This document shows, one piece after another, positions 29,688 through 42,959 of a stretch of 64,000 nt of DNA. Below the pieces are notes generated by a model. That model ran no database searches. It had not been told where the DNA came from and saw nothing but the letters and a program-made list of their open reading frames with translations. The stretch covers positions 116,618,936 to 116,682,935 of the forward strand of contig CM041292.1 of the NCBI GenBank assembly GCA_023052935.1, written 5' to 3'. Each line of letters begins with the position of its first letter. The stretch's first letter is position 1. Source of the stretch: Piezodorus guildinii. Taxonomy: Eukaryota > Arthropoda > Insecta > Hemiptera > Pentatomidae. Made by a program: the position numbers and the translations under genes.

Positions 29688-30584
29688 TTACTTTCACTTA
29701 CTATATATAGTAAGGGGAAGTATTGCGATCGTGAAAATTTTCGAATTCCAGTTTTCAACGGAAATACACGTTTTAGGGTCCCCTGAGTCCAAATAACCAA
29801 GTCCCGCAAAAAGGTCTGTGTGTGTGTGTGTGTGTGTTGTGTGTGTGTGTGGTCTGTGTGTGTGTGTGTGTGTAACTCCCGGGCGGAAACGGTAAGTCCT
29901 ATGAAACTGAAATTTCATATTTAAGACAACTATACGCCCGAGACGTGACAAAACTTTTTTCATCAAAATGAGCCTACCAGAAGAGGCACTTTATATCATG
30001 CATTTTTCACCTTTTTTCGATTTTCTCAAAAACGGTTCCGACGATTTTGATTAAACTCGCTATATCGATGTAAAATTTAATGGGCTTTAATATCATGTAG
30101 GTTTTATAAGATAAAAATGGTCTGACAGGGCTTAAATGCCGATATTTTAAATTATCTTCCCCTAAAGTACCTTTAATTTTGTAGATTCAATGATAATTTC
30201 TAGATTATCTTGTTAACGCTGATGAAAAACTGGTAAATATATAAATTGAATAAATTCGATACCCAACTAAAGGAGAAAACAGAAAAAATATTTTTTTAAT
30301 GCATTTTTCGTTTTTGAACATGAGAGCAGTACCATGTATGATATACCATTGGAAAGCTAAAGATTTTAGAAAAATTATCATCTCATACACAATCAATTGA
30401 TACAAGTGATTATTTTAGATAAAAAGGTAATCAATTTTTTAATAAAACTTATGTTTTTATAGAAATTCCATTTAATTAATTGTTTAATGATTTCACTCAT
30501 TTTTATATCTAACTGTATTTGAAAATTCTTTAATTTATTCTAAAAATGGAGGTAAGTGAAAGTCGTGTGTTGCTCGCACCAGAT
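29688..30584 (-). mobile_element. HINE repeat, minus strand (copy 6)
   Basis: From TTACTTTCACTTACTATATA to GTGTGTTGCTCGCACCAGAT. The TG microsatellite lies at 29816-29871. Compared with copy 7 it lacks about 70 bp near 30395-30420. It ends a few T residues before copy 7 starts, in the same orientation. Confidence 0.85.
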
Positions 30585-30588
30585 TTTT

Positions 30589-31518
30589 TACTTTCACTTA
30601 CTATATATAGTAAGGGGAAGTATTGCGATCGTGAAAATTTTAGAATTCCAGTTTTCAACGGAAATATACGTTTTAGGGTCCCCTGAGTCCAAATAACCAA
30701 GTCCCGCAAAAAGGTCTGTGTGTGTGTGTGTGTGTGTCTGTGTGTGTGTGTGTGGTAACTCCCGGGCGGAAACGTAAGTCCTATGAAACTGAAATTTCAT
30801 ATTTAAGACAACTATACGCCCGAGACGTGACAAAACTTTTTTCATCAAAATGAGCCTACCAGAAGAGGCACTTTATATCATGCATTTTTCACCTTTTTTC
30901 GATTTTCTCAAAAACGGTTCCGACGATTTTGATTAAACTCGCTATATCGATGTAAAATTTAATGGGCTTTAATATCATGTAGGTTTTATAAGATAAAAAT
31001 GGTCTGACAGGGCTTAAATGCCGATATTTTAAATTATCTTCCCCTAAAGTACCTTTAATTTTGTAGATTCAATAATAATTTCTAGATTATCTTGTTAACG
31101 CTGATGAAAAACTGGTAAATATATAAATTGAATAAATTCGATACCCAACTAAAGGAGAAAACAGAAAAAATATTTTTTTAATGCAATTTTTCGTTTTTGA
31201 ACATAAGAGCAGTAATATACATGTATGATATACCGTTGGAAAGCTAAAGATTTTAGAAAAATTATCATCTCATACACAAGCTTTTAAAAGTTAATAGAGA
31301 GTGATGAAATGAACATAAAACTAACTGATTATTTTAGATAATAATATAATAGATTTTTTAATAAAACACATGTTTCTATAGAAATTTAATTTGATTAATT
31401 CCTTAATAATTTCACGTATTTTTATCTCTAACTGTATTTGAAAATCCTTTCATTGATTTTAAAAATTGTGGTGTTGGTGTTTTTTAAAAGTGAAAGTCGT
31501 GTGTTGCCCGCACCAGAT
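30589..31518 (-). mobile_element. HINE repeat, minus strand, tandem partner (copy 7)
   Basis: Directly follows copy 6 head to tail and is nearly identical to it over the first 600 bp by eye. The TG microsatellite is at 30716-30753. It ends GTGTGTTGCCCGCACCAGAT followed by a T run. The high identity of the pair suggests a recent tandem duplication or a rolling-circle-like tandem insertion. Confidence 0.85.
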
Positions 31519-31519
31519 T

Positions 31520-33173
31520 TTTTTTTTTTTGATTCGCCACAAAAATACTAGAGCATCTAACGCCTAGACGTAGACATTAGCTTGTTGTTTTAAAAAATGG
31601 CGGCCTATTAAAAGTGATTTAATTCAATAACTCAGTTGTTTTTGACGGTAGAGATAAAAGTTATTAGTGTTTTCAACCAAAAAATCGCGTGTATTTTTAA
31701 ATACGAGAAAAAAAAATAAAAAAGAGGAGCTAACTAGTTTATATAATTAGTATTCTCTTTTTTCAGACGTACACGTTAAAATTTACAGATATTTCATAGT
31801 AATAAAATTTAATACTAAAATTTAGTCAACATGTAGAATTTCCTAGATAGCAGCATAAACAAAAAACTTTTAGTTTAATCTTCGACAGTAGGTTCGTACT
31901 CTCTTATTTGTTATTTTACTTTCGTGCTTAAAAATTCATTCGCATATACATTAGTAAGTCTTGTTCATTAAGAACCCTTTGATTTGATTCCTAAAAATGT
32001 GATTATTTTCAGAGGCCATATAAATGTGACATGTAATAAGCGGGTTAGGCTCAAGTCGTAGCCTTCCCTCTCCTCTTGGGTAGGAAAGGGTGAAAGGTAT
32101 AATTTGTATTAAATACCGTGGGGGAGGTTTTCCCCTGGGGCTGGTGCAAATGGAATAATTAAACAGCAACTGTTAAATGTAATTCCGCTTCCTCCTAACT
32201 ATGATTACAAACAAACCTTCACGGTCACCACAGTTATCGCCTACACATTAATGAACTCTCTGCGTACCTCACTCACTCTCCCACCTAAGACCCTTGAGGT
32301 CGACTACCAACAACTAACTTTTAAATTAGATTAGATTATTTTAACGAAAACGTATCTTCACAAGGATCAGGATCTGAATAGTGCCTGTAGCAAAAGCTAA
32401 TTGATGAATAAAATTCAAATCGAACATCTAATAAAATGCCATTTAATAATTATTTGGTGCTTGCTTTGTCAAAAAGAAACATAGAGACTATTACGCATGT
32501 TAGTGCTCTTGTCAAATACTACACCAATGATCTATACTGGTCTGTCTCAAATAATACACATGAGAGACGTGCAGATATTTCCTTATTAAGAGGAGATGTC
32601 TCTTCACTCAAAATGACCGTTGAGGCAACAAATAAATTATAATAATTTCTTTAAAATACTACTGTATGTACGAAATAAATACTAGTACCAATACTTTCGA
32701 TTTACTGTTATAATTAAGATGGAATAACTAATAATTTGTCGAGAATGGCCTTTGTAAAAATCTAAGACCCTTTCATGTCATCTAGGACCCTTTACCCTAA
32801 AGAAAACCCTCCAAGCACCAAAAAATAGATAAAAAAATTATCTTTGGATTCATCTCTGTGTCATACGACATTCAAACGACAAATCGTAATTTCAGACAGT
32901 TTTATGGTTGAATACATCCAGAAAACAGCTGATAGTAAAATTAAAAAAATTTTCTGCGTGTTTTAATTTTTCCTGTTTATTTTTGAGTACAGTTTTAAGG
33001 AGAAGCTAATTTCGATCAACTACGGAAAAACTTTTATGAAACATTATAGAGTGTATTTTTTATAATTGTATTATTATTTATCTTAAAATCGTTTTAGAAA
33101 GAAATATTTACTCCTCAATAATGCCATTAACAAAATCACCTAGATACTAAGTCATTTTTTTAGACCCCCCCAG
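31520..33173. other. Mostly unassigned DNA
   Basis: AT-rich and unique by eye, with a GC-richer stretch near 32020-32330. An open frame at 32436-32642 (68 codons) has no recognised motif. No mobile-element signature. Confidence 0.35.
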
Positions 33174-33360
33174 GTTACTGGCAGCTTATCTATTGTGCGA
33201 CCACGAACTCTTCCGTTCAGCAATTGGTAAATTGCAGAGTGTGGTACTGGATAGAGAGAATTGTCATTGCTTTTATAGTCTGATTTATAAATTAGTCCCA
33301 ATCAAGGATTTTTTCTTCAATCTGAATATAAACGACATAACTGTTGATACCTTACCAAAA
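33174..33360 (+). CDS. Candidate internal exon of an unknown host gene
   Basis: An open frame of 62 codons (LLAAYLLCDHELFRSAI.. to ..ITVDTLPK) lies between TTTTTTTAGACCCCCCCAG, a plausible polypyrimidine tract and AG acceptor, and GTAAGTATTG, a strong donor. The first base would complete a codon from an upstream exon, and the donor falls between codons. Composition is less AT-rich than the flanks. No domain is recognised, and no upstream or downstream exon was found in this window, so a chance match or an unrecognised transposon fragment remains possible. A start at 33193 would also keep the frame open. Confidence 0.3.
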
Positions 33361-34640
33361 GTAAGTATTGTATTTTTTCAGGATTGTTGTTTATAGATGG
33401 TTCTCTCTGATGTTTACTAATATATATATTTGTTCATATCTAATGTTTTTTTTTTAAATAATAAGTTGTAAAAAGTTTTAAAGTACTTAAACTTAATTTT
33501 TAAATTAGGAGGAGGGGGGTGGGATTAGTCCTGCTCTAAAAATCTGAATATTTATTATTATATATATATTATTATTATTATTTTTTTCGCTTTGCCAAAT
33601 GAAATAGTACTAATCACTGTCCCAAAAATGTGTAAAATATGTATAGATTTAATAACAGAGTATTACCTTTTTTGTATCGATTTTTATGGAATTTGAACGT
33701 TAAGTAATTGAAATTTAATATTCCACTCAGATCGGCATGGTTTGAAATCAATCTGAGCAGCTTTGGTTAATTTAAATTTACTTCTATAATAGCGAGTTTA
33801 GACGTATTTAAAAATAAAAATTATTTAAAGAGATTTTAAACTGTACGGACATAATACCACCAGTAAATAACAAATATGGTTAAAATAATATTATATACAT
33901 TAAAATAATTTATGTGGTGAAAACAGATGATAGTCCTGAGAAGTAACTACCTATTAGTAAAACTCCAATATCTAATTTACTTTTCAGGAATAGATATAGA
34001 GCCGAGATAACAGATAGGGAGTTTGGAATGAACAGAGGTATATATATATTTCGGGCTGTCTTCAACTAATGAGGTATTTAGGCCTTTATGGAAGGTTTTA
34101 TTAGAAACAAATCAAAGACAGATAAAGCACAATCTAGTACTGTACTTTTTTATAAATGACTAAACTCTTGCACAATCATAACTATATTTCCTTTTATTAC
34201 ATAATGTAAAAGAAAGAATTTCGTACTTTAATTTTCAGTTTTCCACCCTTTTTTCTATATTTTATTTTATTTTGTATTCTGTATAGTTCGTATTTTAATT
34301 ACCTAAATATTTTATTCTATTTTATTTCTTTACATTAATGTTTGTATTTTTAATTCTAAATATTTCAAGTGGTTTATGTTCTTAAATAAAAGAAATAATC
34401 AAATTCCTTTCTAAATGTTAATCTTGAAAAAATGTGGCCTTCTCACTAAAAAACTAACGATGATTCATCATGTACAACATGGTTATAACAGTTTTGATTT
34501 TAACAAGTCTGCCTCTTCTTGATACTTTTCAACAAAAGATTTTTATTTAGTTACATGCTTTCAGGCATCAACATGGCTCAAAACGTGTTTATACTACCTT
34601 TCAATATTAATAATAAAATGTTTCGCCTGATTCTTTTTAT
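33361..34640. other. Unassigned AT-rich DNA
   Basis: No gene or recognised repeat; short TA runs near 33420 and 33560. Confidence 0.4.
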
Positions 34641-35050
34641 GACGATGCTAAAGTCGGACCTCGCCTTGGGAACGGTCGTAATTCGGTGACCCTTGAAACT
34701 GTGTAAAAAATAAATTAACTTTTATCTGTCATTAATTCTCAGTGGAGGTTAACGGCTGCGTCGTAAACTGCCCTTAATGATCCGGGCTAAACTATGCAAA
34801 CACCGGCTTCAGAAACTGGGGAATTACACTTTATTGCAGGGACTTGGCTAATAAGGATTTGTGTTCCCTCTTGGAAATATCACATTCCGTTCCCTGAATA
34901 ATAGACAACTCCTTAGCCTTACTCCTTCAGCTCTTCAAGTGCCCAAGTTACCTCGGGACAAGCGGTACCATAGCAAAGTGCAAAATATATACTCAAAATC
35001 TTTCGTACTTCAGTACTGCTTCATTCATTGCTCTGATCAAATCGCCGAAT
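34641..35050. other. GC-richer island followed by poly(T)
   Basis: Balanced composition, with a plus-strand frame of 63 codons (34861-35052) without a recognised domain. A T run of about 25 at 35060-35086 could be the tail of a minus-strand retroinsertion, but no partner sequence was recognised. Confidence 0.35.
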
Positions 35051-35164
35051 AGCAAGATTCTTTTTTTTTTTTTTTTTTTTTTTTTCTATCATTGGCTGGA
35101 AAATTTCAGTTCCTAGGTTTTAGGCAAATAAAAAAAATTAAAAATTAAAGTTCTGACCGTCATC

Positions 35165-36030
35165 ATTGTCGATAGAAGTGAAAATGTTTTATAAATTCGC
35201 GATTTGTACTGGAATTTCGTTGGAAGGAAGAGTACGTATATTATGCTGAGAATGCATGTTTTGTTATTATTGTTTTGTTTAATCGCATAACATCATCACT
35301 CAGTAGTGATATATCATCTCAAATTATGCCATCATAATCAAAGTGACTACAGACCGTATGAGTTGGCGATATACTTAGTATATTTTTTTTGGTGGACCAA
35401 CCACTTGCTCACGGAAATTCTGGCATTTAGGACTATTTTTTATAACTGTTTTAAAAGATAGATCTATCCGTAAAATAATTAAATTAATCGCTATTTTTTT
35501 GTCTTTTTCGTTGACTTGTTTGCCTGTGTTGATATTGACAACCCTTAAGTTTTGCTTCATCTTGAATTTCGGCATTATAATTCTAATTATTCCATATTAG
35601 AAGATTGATCCATCTATGAAAAATTAAAACGGATGATTTTTGTTTTCTTATATCCATACCGCCGTTTTTTTTTTAAGTACGCCTTATGTTTTCTTCTCTT
35701 CAACCGTTATTGTTAATTTAGAAATTTGTTGATTAGACTATTGAACAATTTTACTTCTTATGCCTATAACGATGAAACTTAATTTTATTTTTCTCCTTTG
35801 AATCGAAATTTGCGAATACAACAGGAGTTTTGACTCAAAGAAGGGGATCTCCTCCCCTTATTTCTTATATATAATATGTAAAAAATGAAGATATTTAAAA
35901 AATAGAGATTTCAAAAATGAACAGACCAATTCAGAGCTGTTGGTAACGTCACTATGGTCAACGAAATCGAAGCTTTTACCCCTGCCAAAAATCGAATAAC
36001 GCGCATAAAGAAGTTTTCACTTCAATAAAA
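35165..36030 (+). mobile_element. MITE-like repeat E, copy 1
   Basis: Both ends match 51395-52595: GTCGATAGA.GTGAAAA, TTGGAA..AAGAGTACGT, GATATATCATCT at the left; TGTTGGTAA.GT.ACTATGGT, CCTGCC.AAAATCG.ATAACGC and AAAGAAGTTTTCACTT at the right. GAAGTGAAAA at the left and TTTTCACTTC at the right are inverted, so short terminal inverted repeats are likely. The middle is diverged. No coding capacity; the superfamily is unknown. Confidence 0.6.
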
Positions 36031-36510
36031 ACAAAATTTAAAGCTATTGTTTTTATTAAATATCTGTCTCCTAAAACCACTAAAAGTATTTTAATTCCTT
36101 GTTCTGGGAAATATTTTAGCTCTCAATCAATGAACTCGAGAAATTTTTTTTTTCAAAAGTATTGTTCCTTGAAAACATAAACAATGATGCTCAACGGAAA
36201 ATTATTGAATAAATATTATTACTATTCATTAGTTTAATCCTTGCCTCCAGTTTGTAAAATAATTTGTAGGCTTTCAGACTTTTTCTTTAAATAGAGCAAG
36301 AATTAAGGAATATTGGATTGGAAGATATATGGGTTGTTTTCAAATAGAAAAAACGACTTTTAACTTTTTCTAAGATATTGTATATTTGACTGAACCAGCT
36401 GTATTTTGTTGACGATCTAATTTGATGTTTATGTTTGAGGGTCTTATAGCATGATTTAGTAATTCTATCGTCTGGCATGCAAATCAGCAACATATGGGAC
36501 ATTAAGTTCT
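36031..36510. other. Unassigned AT-rich DNA
   Basis: A minus-strand frame (36287-36502) has no recognised motif, although it directly follows a Jockey ORF2 fragment on that strand and may be its decayed end. Confidence 0.3.
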
Positions 36511-36750
36511 TTATGAATGAGTTTGTTGGGAACCAGTTAGTAAGGAGAATTGATAATTTTTCGAAGGATTTTGGATTGTAAAGATTGAATACGGGAAGAT
36601 TATAATGACTTATAATGATGACATATAGATGGATGAGCCTTTTGTAGATAAGTGGAAGGTTGGAGCGTCTGTCCAGTAAGTGTTGAAGTAAGCGAAAGCG
36701 ACGGGCAGTTTCTTGTCGTTTCAGTCTTGTGTGTGGATCTTAAAATATCA
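36511..36750 (-). pseudogene. Jockey-like ORF2 fragment
   Basis: On the minus strand a frame reads DPHTRLKRQETARRFRLLQ then HLLDRRSNLPL, the segment just C-terminal to RT motif LDKRLTW in this clade. After a frameshift it continues through PVFN-LYNPKSFEKL (equivalent to IQSFQSKVLRKI). It is truncated at both sides. A similar LKRQETARR-type wording occurs in the decayed copy at 60640-61310, so both may belong to one subfamily. Confidence 0.65.
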
Positions 36751-37084
36751 TTTTGCTTTTGTTTTAACAATCATTAAAAAAATAAATATATTATTTTATG
36801 TGGATATTGGTATTTTCGTACCTCATATATATGTAACATTATTTTTCCACATCTTATTTTAACTATTTGATTTTTATTATAAATGTCAAGCATTTTACTA
36901 TCATCTTTTGTTTCTAATTATTAGTTGTTTTTTTTTAATACCTATCATATTTTTCTACTTCTCTCTTATACCTTAGTATATATAATTTCTCTTTGTACTG
37001 TCTCATTACTTTATATTCATATTTTTTTTATATATTCTTTTTAAAAAAAACAAAAAACAACTGATTGTATCTTATGTTTTTTAT

Positions 37085-37130
37085 ATCCCCGATGAAAGCC
37101 CAAAGTTTAGGCGGAAACGTTTGCACAATA
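37085..37130 (+). ncRNA. Hammerhead-like motif, plus strand
   Basis: Reads CCCCGATGA, AGCC, loop, GGCGGAAACGTTTGC. GAAA is intact, AGCC/GGC forms stem II, and the CUGAUGA box has C for U at its second position. It is followed by an AATAAATTGAG stretch. It is the only motif of this group on the plus strand. Confidence 0.45.
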
Positions 37131-37224
37131 AATTGAGTTTCCTTAATTGAAGCGTTTCTATAACTGCATCACCAAACAATTTCTCCTTATAAACCTAATT
37201 ATTTATTTAGAATTTTACATTAAA

Positions 37225-37640
37225 ATATATTTTGACTAGCCTCGGTAAGGAATCTGCTGGATAAGACTAATCAAGGAGGCCTCAGGTTTGACTTGGAAGA
37301 CGGACAGTGGCCACTGGAGTTGATAATGGATAGGACGGGCGGTGGAGGTCAGCGGAGGACTAAACAATTCAGAGACAGGTCGGCCAGTGACGCGAGGTTG
37401 CCAGCTGATCAAACATTAACCTTCCTCGCGCTGTCATCTCTTCTCAATATACCCCCTCCTTCCCGCAGGCCACTGATTACTAATTCCTCCAGGGCCGGAG
37501 TGTCTGTCTACCTTTCAGTCTGCCTCCCCTGTCTCCGGCCATCAGGTAGATCAGGCCACCATGCTTTCAGACATCTCCCAACTTCATATTTTATCACTAA
37601 CAACTGCAAATATTCCACTCTAATTTACGAAACATAGCTG
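37225..37640. other. GC-richer island, no gene recognised
   Basis: The longest frame (37293-37637, 114 codons, plus) lacks a domain and is Ser/Pro/Arg rich as expected from composition. No repeat counterpart. Candidate conserved non-coding host DNA. Confidence 0.35.
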
Positions 37641-40170
37641 TTGTCATATGTTATTATTGTGAACAGCGCGGTATCAATATTTTCGTACTTCGTCTGTCTC
37701 GGAGCGTTTTCAGCTAAAATTTCATAACGAAAATGCTCTTGATCTTGTTTCGCAATACATCTATAAGGCTTTTGTTATAATATCTACACTTTATTCGTAC
37801 ATTAACGTTGCGTTGGCAAATCGGTCACGCCATACTAGAGACCAACTCATTTGTTTGCAGGAAACCCCAAACAAGCCCTAACGCGGGTTATACATGTTCG
37901 TGCGCTTTTACCTGTTTCAAAAGAAACGTAATTTAAACAATAGTTGAAAGTTCTATAAACGTTCAACGTCCGCATTTTTTAACTTCAATACCTTTCAGTA
38001 ATTTACTGTAATCCTTCACATCTTTTTCTCTACCTCTCTAATGTTCATTAAGTGTGCGGAGCTCCATAAAATATTCCAGCGGAACTGATTGGCACAATTT
38101 AGAAAAACTCAAAATTAAAACAGGATTTTCATTAAAAAAAAAAATAAAAAATAAAAAAATCATAAGAAAACAAGGATCAATCTTCTAAAAATATAAATAT
38201 AAAATATTAAAAAAATTAATAACTAAAATTATATTAAATCGTGATAAACATATTAATATACAATACATTAATATTTATATTCACAAAACAATGCGAAAAA
38301 TGAAATTATTAAAGTTAAAAGTACATTATTTACTTACCTTTTTTTTTTTTAGTGGGTGGACTTTATTATATTTATTAATAAAAGTTACAAAATAAAAATG
38401 TCAAGAAGGCACAAAACTTCTAATGATACCTTTCCGTTAAATGCAAAAATAATTTGATGATTAATTTAGGAGTTCCCAAACTCCCTCAGAAACGTCGTCT
38501 AAGGTGTGTTAAAAGTCAAAGATAAACGTCTGGTGTTGATAGTTCTTGAATAAATGTATTTGAGTGTATACTTACTTTTTCATGAATCAGTAATATAATG
38601 TTTTAATGGACCACTGCACGTATGGAGATTTAAGTTTTAAAAACAAATGTTAATCGAAAATTTACCATGCGCCAATCTTCTTAGACTTCTGTTTTGGATT
38701 TATGTTCAGGATTTTCTATACCCAAGTCTACCAAGATCCAAGAGATTAAAATTCGAAAAGCAGTTTGATAATACGTTAATTAGATTGAGAATACCAAAAG
38801 GAAAAAATAAAATAAAATAAAAAAATATTTTCGCAAGCAGAATAAAAGAACGACTTTTCATTAATGCTCAAACGAGTTTTTAAAATGTAATAAATTGTTG
38901 GATAATAGGAAATTGTGAGGCGAGGAAGTAGTGATCCAAAGCGCCTGGTGGTGAGGAGATATACAGTGCTTATCTAACCTACCCTTCATGCCAACCAGCC
39001 TCGCTCTCCCTGTATACATTACTACTTTTTAAAGATTACATATAAAATATAGGTTTAGGTAATATTACCTAAATTTATTTTTATAACATTCAAATTTTAT
39101 CTAAGTTGTAAAAAAAACAAAAGAAAGAAGAACTCAGTGAACGACCAACTCAGACGGCCATTACTCAGAAATGAATCGAGGACGGTCTAGAGTAAGAATG
39201 CTGTCGGAACTCTTGTGAAGTTACTTTATGAAAAGAACTTTACTCAAGCGATAATATCTCTCTTATGTTTTGAACCCTAGATCCTAGATAAGCAGATCCA
39301 TATCTCAGTGTACACACACACGCCAGATAGATTGGTTGATACTCTCTCTTTACTGATAAAGGTCCGTAGCAATGTTATCCAGTCAGCAAATATTGATCGT
39401 TTGTTTTTCATTGCTGTTTGGCTGTTGTATTTTCCGTGATCTTTACATTTTATTATGCCAGGGAAAGTGATTTAAATGTATCTCTTTGAATATATATCGA
39501 ACAATTCTGTAGAGGATTAAATGTGATCAGATTGGACTAAATACACATATCACTAGACGTGTACACTATATTCTATAAACACTTACTTATAGGACATGCT
39601 AAGAATTAAGCACAAATATACAATTAGTATAGAAAACGTTTTAAAATTAAAATTAAACCACATATGAAAGAGATATGGCAACAACCGACATCCCTATGAA
39701 TTCGAGGAGGAAATTAAAAAGATATTAGATGCGAGATCTCCTAAATAATTAATGGTTGTTCATGTCAGGGAAGGCAGCAGCACGGGTAGTGATTCTTTCT
39801 CATGCGTCACGTGTCAAGATTTATAGATGATTCTTTACTTTGTGGATTGTCCTTGCACGTTTTTACAGGTGCATATCAAGATTTTAAGAGGGGGAAGACA
39901 CAAGTCCTGTTAAAATGAAATTTATTCCTACTGATATTACTAAAAATAAGCCCAAAATATTGTAATAAGCCCTTCCCAGCAAATATTTCAAATTTCAGTT
40001 GTCCCATTTATTTTTATTTTTTTACTATTTAAGTAAATCCAGTTGGCCTTGTGATTCTAGATCCGTGCAATTTATTATCATCAAATAGTTATAACACATG
40101 TCGCAAATATTCATAAGTTTCTCTCGCTAAGAAACCTCTCTAAATGTAGGATTCCGTTACTGATTTGACA
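37641..40170. other. Unassigned DNA
   Basis: No coding or repeat signature was recognised over 2.5 kb. A small GC-richer patch lies at 38905-39015. This is one of the least repeat-marked parts of the window. Confidence 0.4.
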
Positions 40171-40177
40171 CTATATT

Positions 40178-40580
40178 ATAAAAATCTGGTTTGAGCATCA
40201 CACAACTTTAAAATATGAGCTTCATTTCTGATAGAAAATTTGTGTAGTGTCTATAAAAATATATGAAAACTAGTGGACCTGACCTACTTTTAAATTTAAA
40301 TTAGATGTCATTTATGTTCAAAAAATCTCTTTCTTATCGAATTGGAGTTTATTAAAATAATAAAGGTTAATATTCTATTAGGTTTATAACCATTTATTAC
40401 TTCTAATAAACTTCATATTAACATGTATGATTTATTTTAATAGCGAATAAACTAAAATTTTGCGCTTTCCAACGGTATATTATACGCCTATGTAGTATAT
40501 TATATATTTCAACTTATATTTCAGAAATAATTTTTGCGAAGATGTTTTCATAGTGTATAATTATACATTTCCTGTTACTA
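40178..40580 (+). mobile_element. Old diverged HINE-related fragment (copy 8)
   Basis: Begins ATCTGGTTTGAGCATCACAC AACTTT, matching the family 5' end with several changes. GCGCTTTCCAACGGTATATT near 40465 matches AGCTTTCCAATGGTATATTA of the intact copy. The 3' part is not recognisable. Confidence 0.5.
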
Positions 40581-42940
40581 CTGGTATTTAGAGCGTTTAC
40601 TTCTTGACCAAAAAATTTCAGTTTCATATTTTTGTTTTCGAGCTTAATTTATCACATACATACAACGCGCGCGTATGGAGAGAATTATGGAAATAGGAGA
40701 TTTGGTCACTTACCTAATAATTTACCAACTATGTAAGCATTTGTAATCATCAGGCAGTAAAAATGGTTCGTTACTTCAGCATTGGTTGTGTAATAATGAT
40801 TTAAACTATTAAATGTGTTTTAACTGTTGAAATGTTTAGATCAAATCCACTGAATCCTTCTTAGTTCATATAAGCTATGTTTACTTATTTATTTATTTCG
40901 TGGGAGGGGTTTAAGCTGGCTGAAGTCCAAGAAAGGGAAAAGTAGGTCCTACAGAATAAGTAGTGAAACGCCAATTAGAGACCCGCCCTCAACCGCATAC
41001 ATTTTTTATATCCCACCTTCTTTAGTTTTTGTCGAATGAAGTTTTTTACTTGAGTTGCCAGAAATTGTTTTCTCTTCTCTAAGCTGACGTGTTAATGTTC
41101 TTAGCTTACCGGTTATTTTCTGGATTAAAACTCGTAAGCCTCGGGTTTTAGGGGCCTTACCTCTGTTAGCTTGAAATTCCTAAGCCTCCTCCCGCCCTCC
41201 TAACCGCTTTTAAGAATAAATTGTTGATTCAGTTAAATCCAGAGTACTCCAAAGGTCTTTTGGTAATTTATTTTTTCTTAATATATTACTTTCTTTAAAA
41301 TTCTCATTTTGTTGAAATCCTGTACGAGCTGTGGATTTTTTTCTTAAATACAATATTGATAAAATATTGATTGTATTTCGTTATTAAGTAATTTTAACAT
41401 AATCCTCCCTACTGACGCCAACGATAAACTCTAACTGGAAAACCTGTTCTAATTTTGTTTCCTACTTATCGTCCTACTCATGGCTAGACCTGTACTTCAT
41501 TGATTCAGACGATAAACTTCTTTCCGCTTCACAACTATTTGTTCCGTTCTAATCATCTCATGACCTAACCAAATAACTTCCACTTTCAAAACCACTGTAT
41601 TCTAATCCAAAATCATAATTTTCCGCAATCTAAATAGTCTTTAGATAGATAGATTAGACGCAAGCATCTAATGTCTCCTTTTCAATTTATATATAAATGA
41701 GTTAATATTTGATTTAATTTAATCTTTTTATTCTATAAAAATAAAACATACTACATTTCATAGTAACAAGTATTAAGATACAACGAAGCTATGCATTTAT
41801 CAATGTTCATGCATTCCATATACATAAAAAAAAAAAAAAAATACGAATTAATAAAATAAGAGTAAAAATCATTTAAACACATGAGACGAAAGAAATTAAA
41901 AATAAAATCAATACTCTTTGTCCAAAATCATACCCTATAAACTCAAGTTACATTGTGATTTAGAAAATCCCGTTCCTTTCCCACATGTGAACGGTAAATT
42001 ATAATCAAGGAGATTCTTGTGTCTCTTCACCTCACGAAAATGGTTGAAAAAATGTACAGAGATGCCCTTATTTTTAAAACACATTATTAAATTTTAATTA
42101 ATAACTTTTTGAACTTATCGACAGTTAGTGCATGAGTCTCAGACTGAATCATCTTAATGATAAATTTTAGGTGGTTTTATTAAAGAGAGCCGGATAAACT
42201 TTCTATAATTATTAAACTTGATGTCGAAGACGATTAAAAACAACGTTTTAATACAGAATATTCTTTACAAACATTTTGTAAAAAATGTATTAAAATTTAT
42301 TTATTCTTGATGTATCAATTTTTTACTAGTGATTAATTGGGGTGAATCAAATATTTATTTATTGGTTAAGTCACCCTTAAAAGGACACCCCGAAATTTGA
42401 AAACATTCCACTCTCCTCTCAAGCGAAACAAATTTAATTTCCATTGAAAGAGTAAAATGCAATTTAACTTAAGTGCTTGTTTCCAGTCTCCATGAAAAAA
42501 AGTATATCATTTTATTAAGATTAAACGTTTCTGTTTGTCCTCGATACATTTCTTAGGTTTTAAGATTTGAAATTAAATCATTAAATAACTTATCTTATCC
42601 ATTTAGCATCTGAATCGTTTTAGAGATATAATGGAATGAAATATTATACTTAAAAAAATGGATGGATTCCTGGAAGTATGAAGTGAAAAATAAAATATTG
42701 AATTGCATCTGTAAGAAGGAATTTTTATGTAGGTTTTTATTACTGAGGTTAAGTTTCGGATTCGTATTTAATTAATTATAGTATTTTTATGATGCTTTCT
42801 AGCATAAAACTATTATATATATATATATATATAAAAACACACCTGAACAGGCTAAAATAGATATATAAAAGAGTTTAAATATTCGGTAGTATAAAGAAAA
42901 TAAAAAAGGAATAGCTTTTGCTAGTTATATTTACGTGTTA
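40581..42940. other. Unassigned AT-rich DNA
   Basis: Nothing recognised apart from a short (TA)n at 42814-42832 and an A run at 41826-41841. Confidence 0.4.
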
Positions 42941-42959
42941 GGCATTATTCGAATAAATT

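Noticed and set aside
37293..37637. 114-codon Ser/Pro/Arg-rich frame as a host gene
   Set aside because: The amino-acid bias follows the GC-rich composition; no domain or splice signal supports it.
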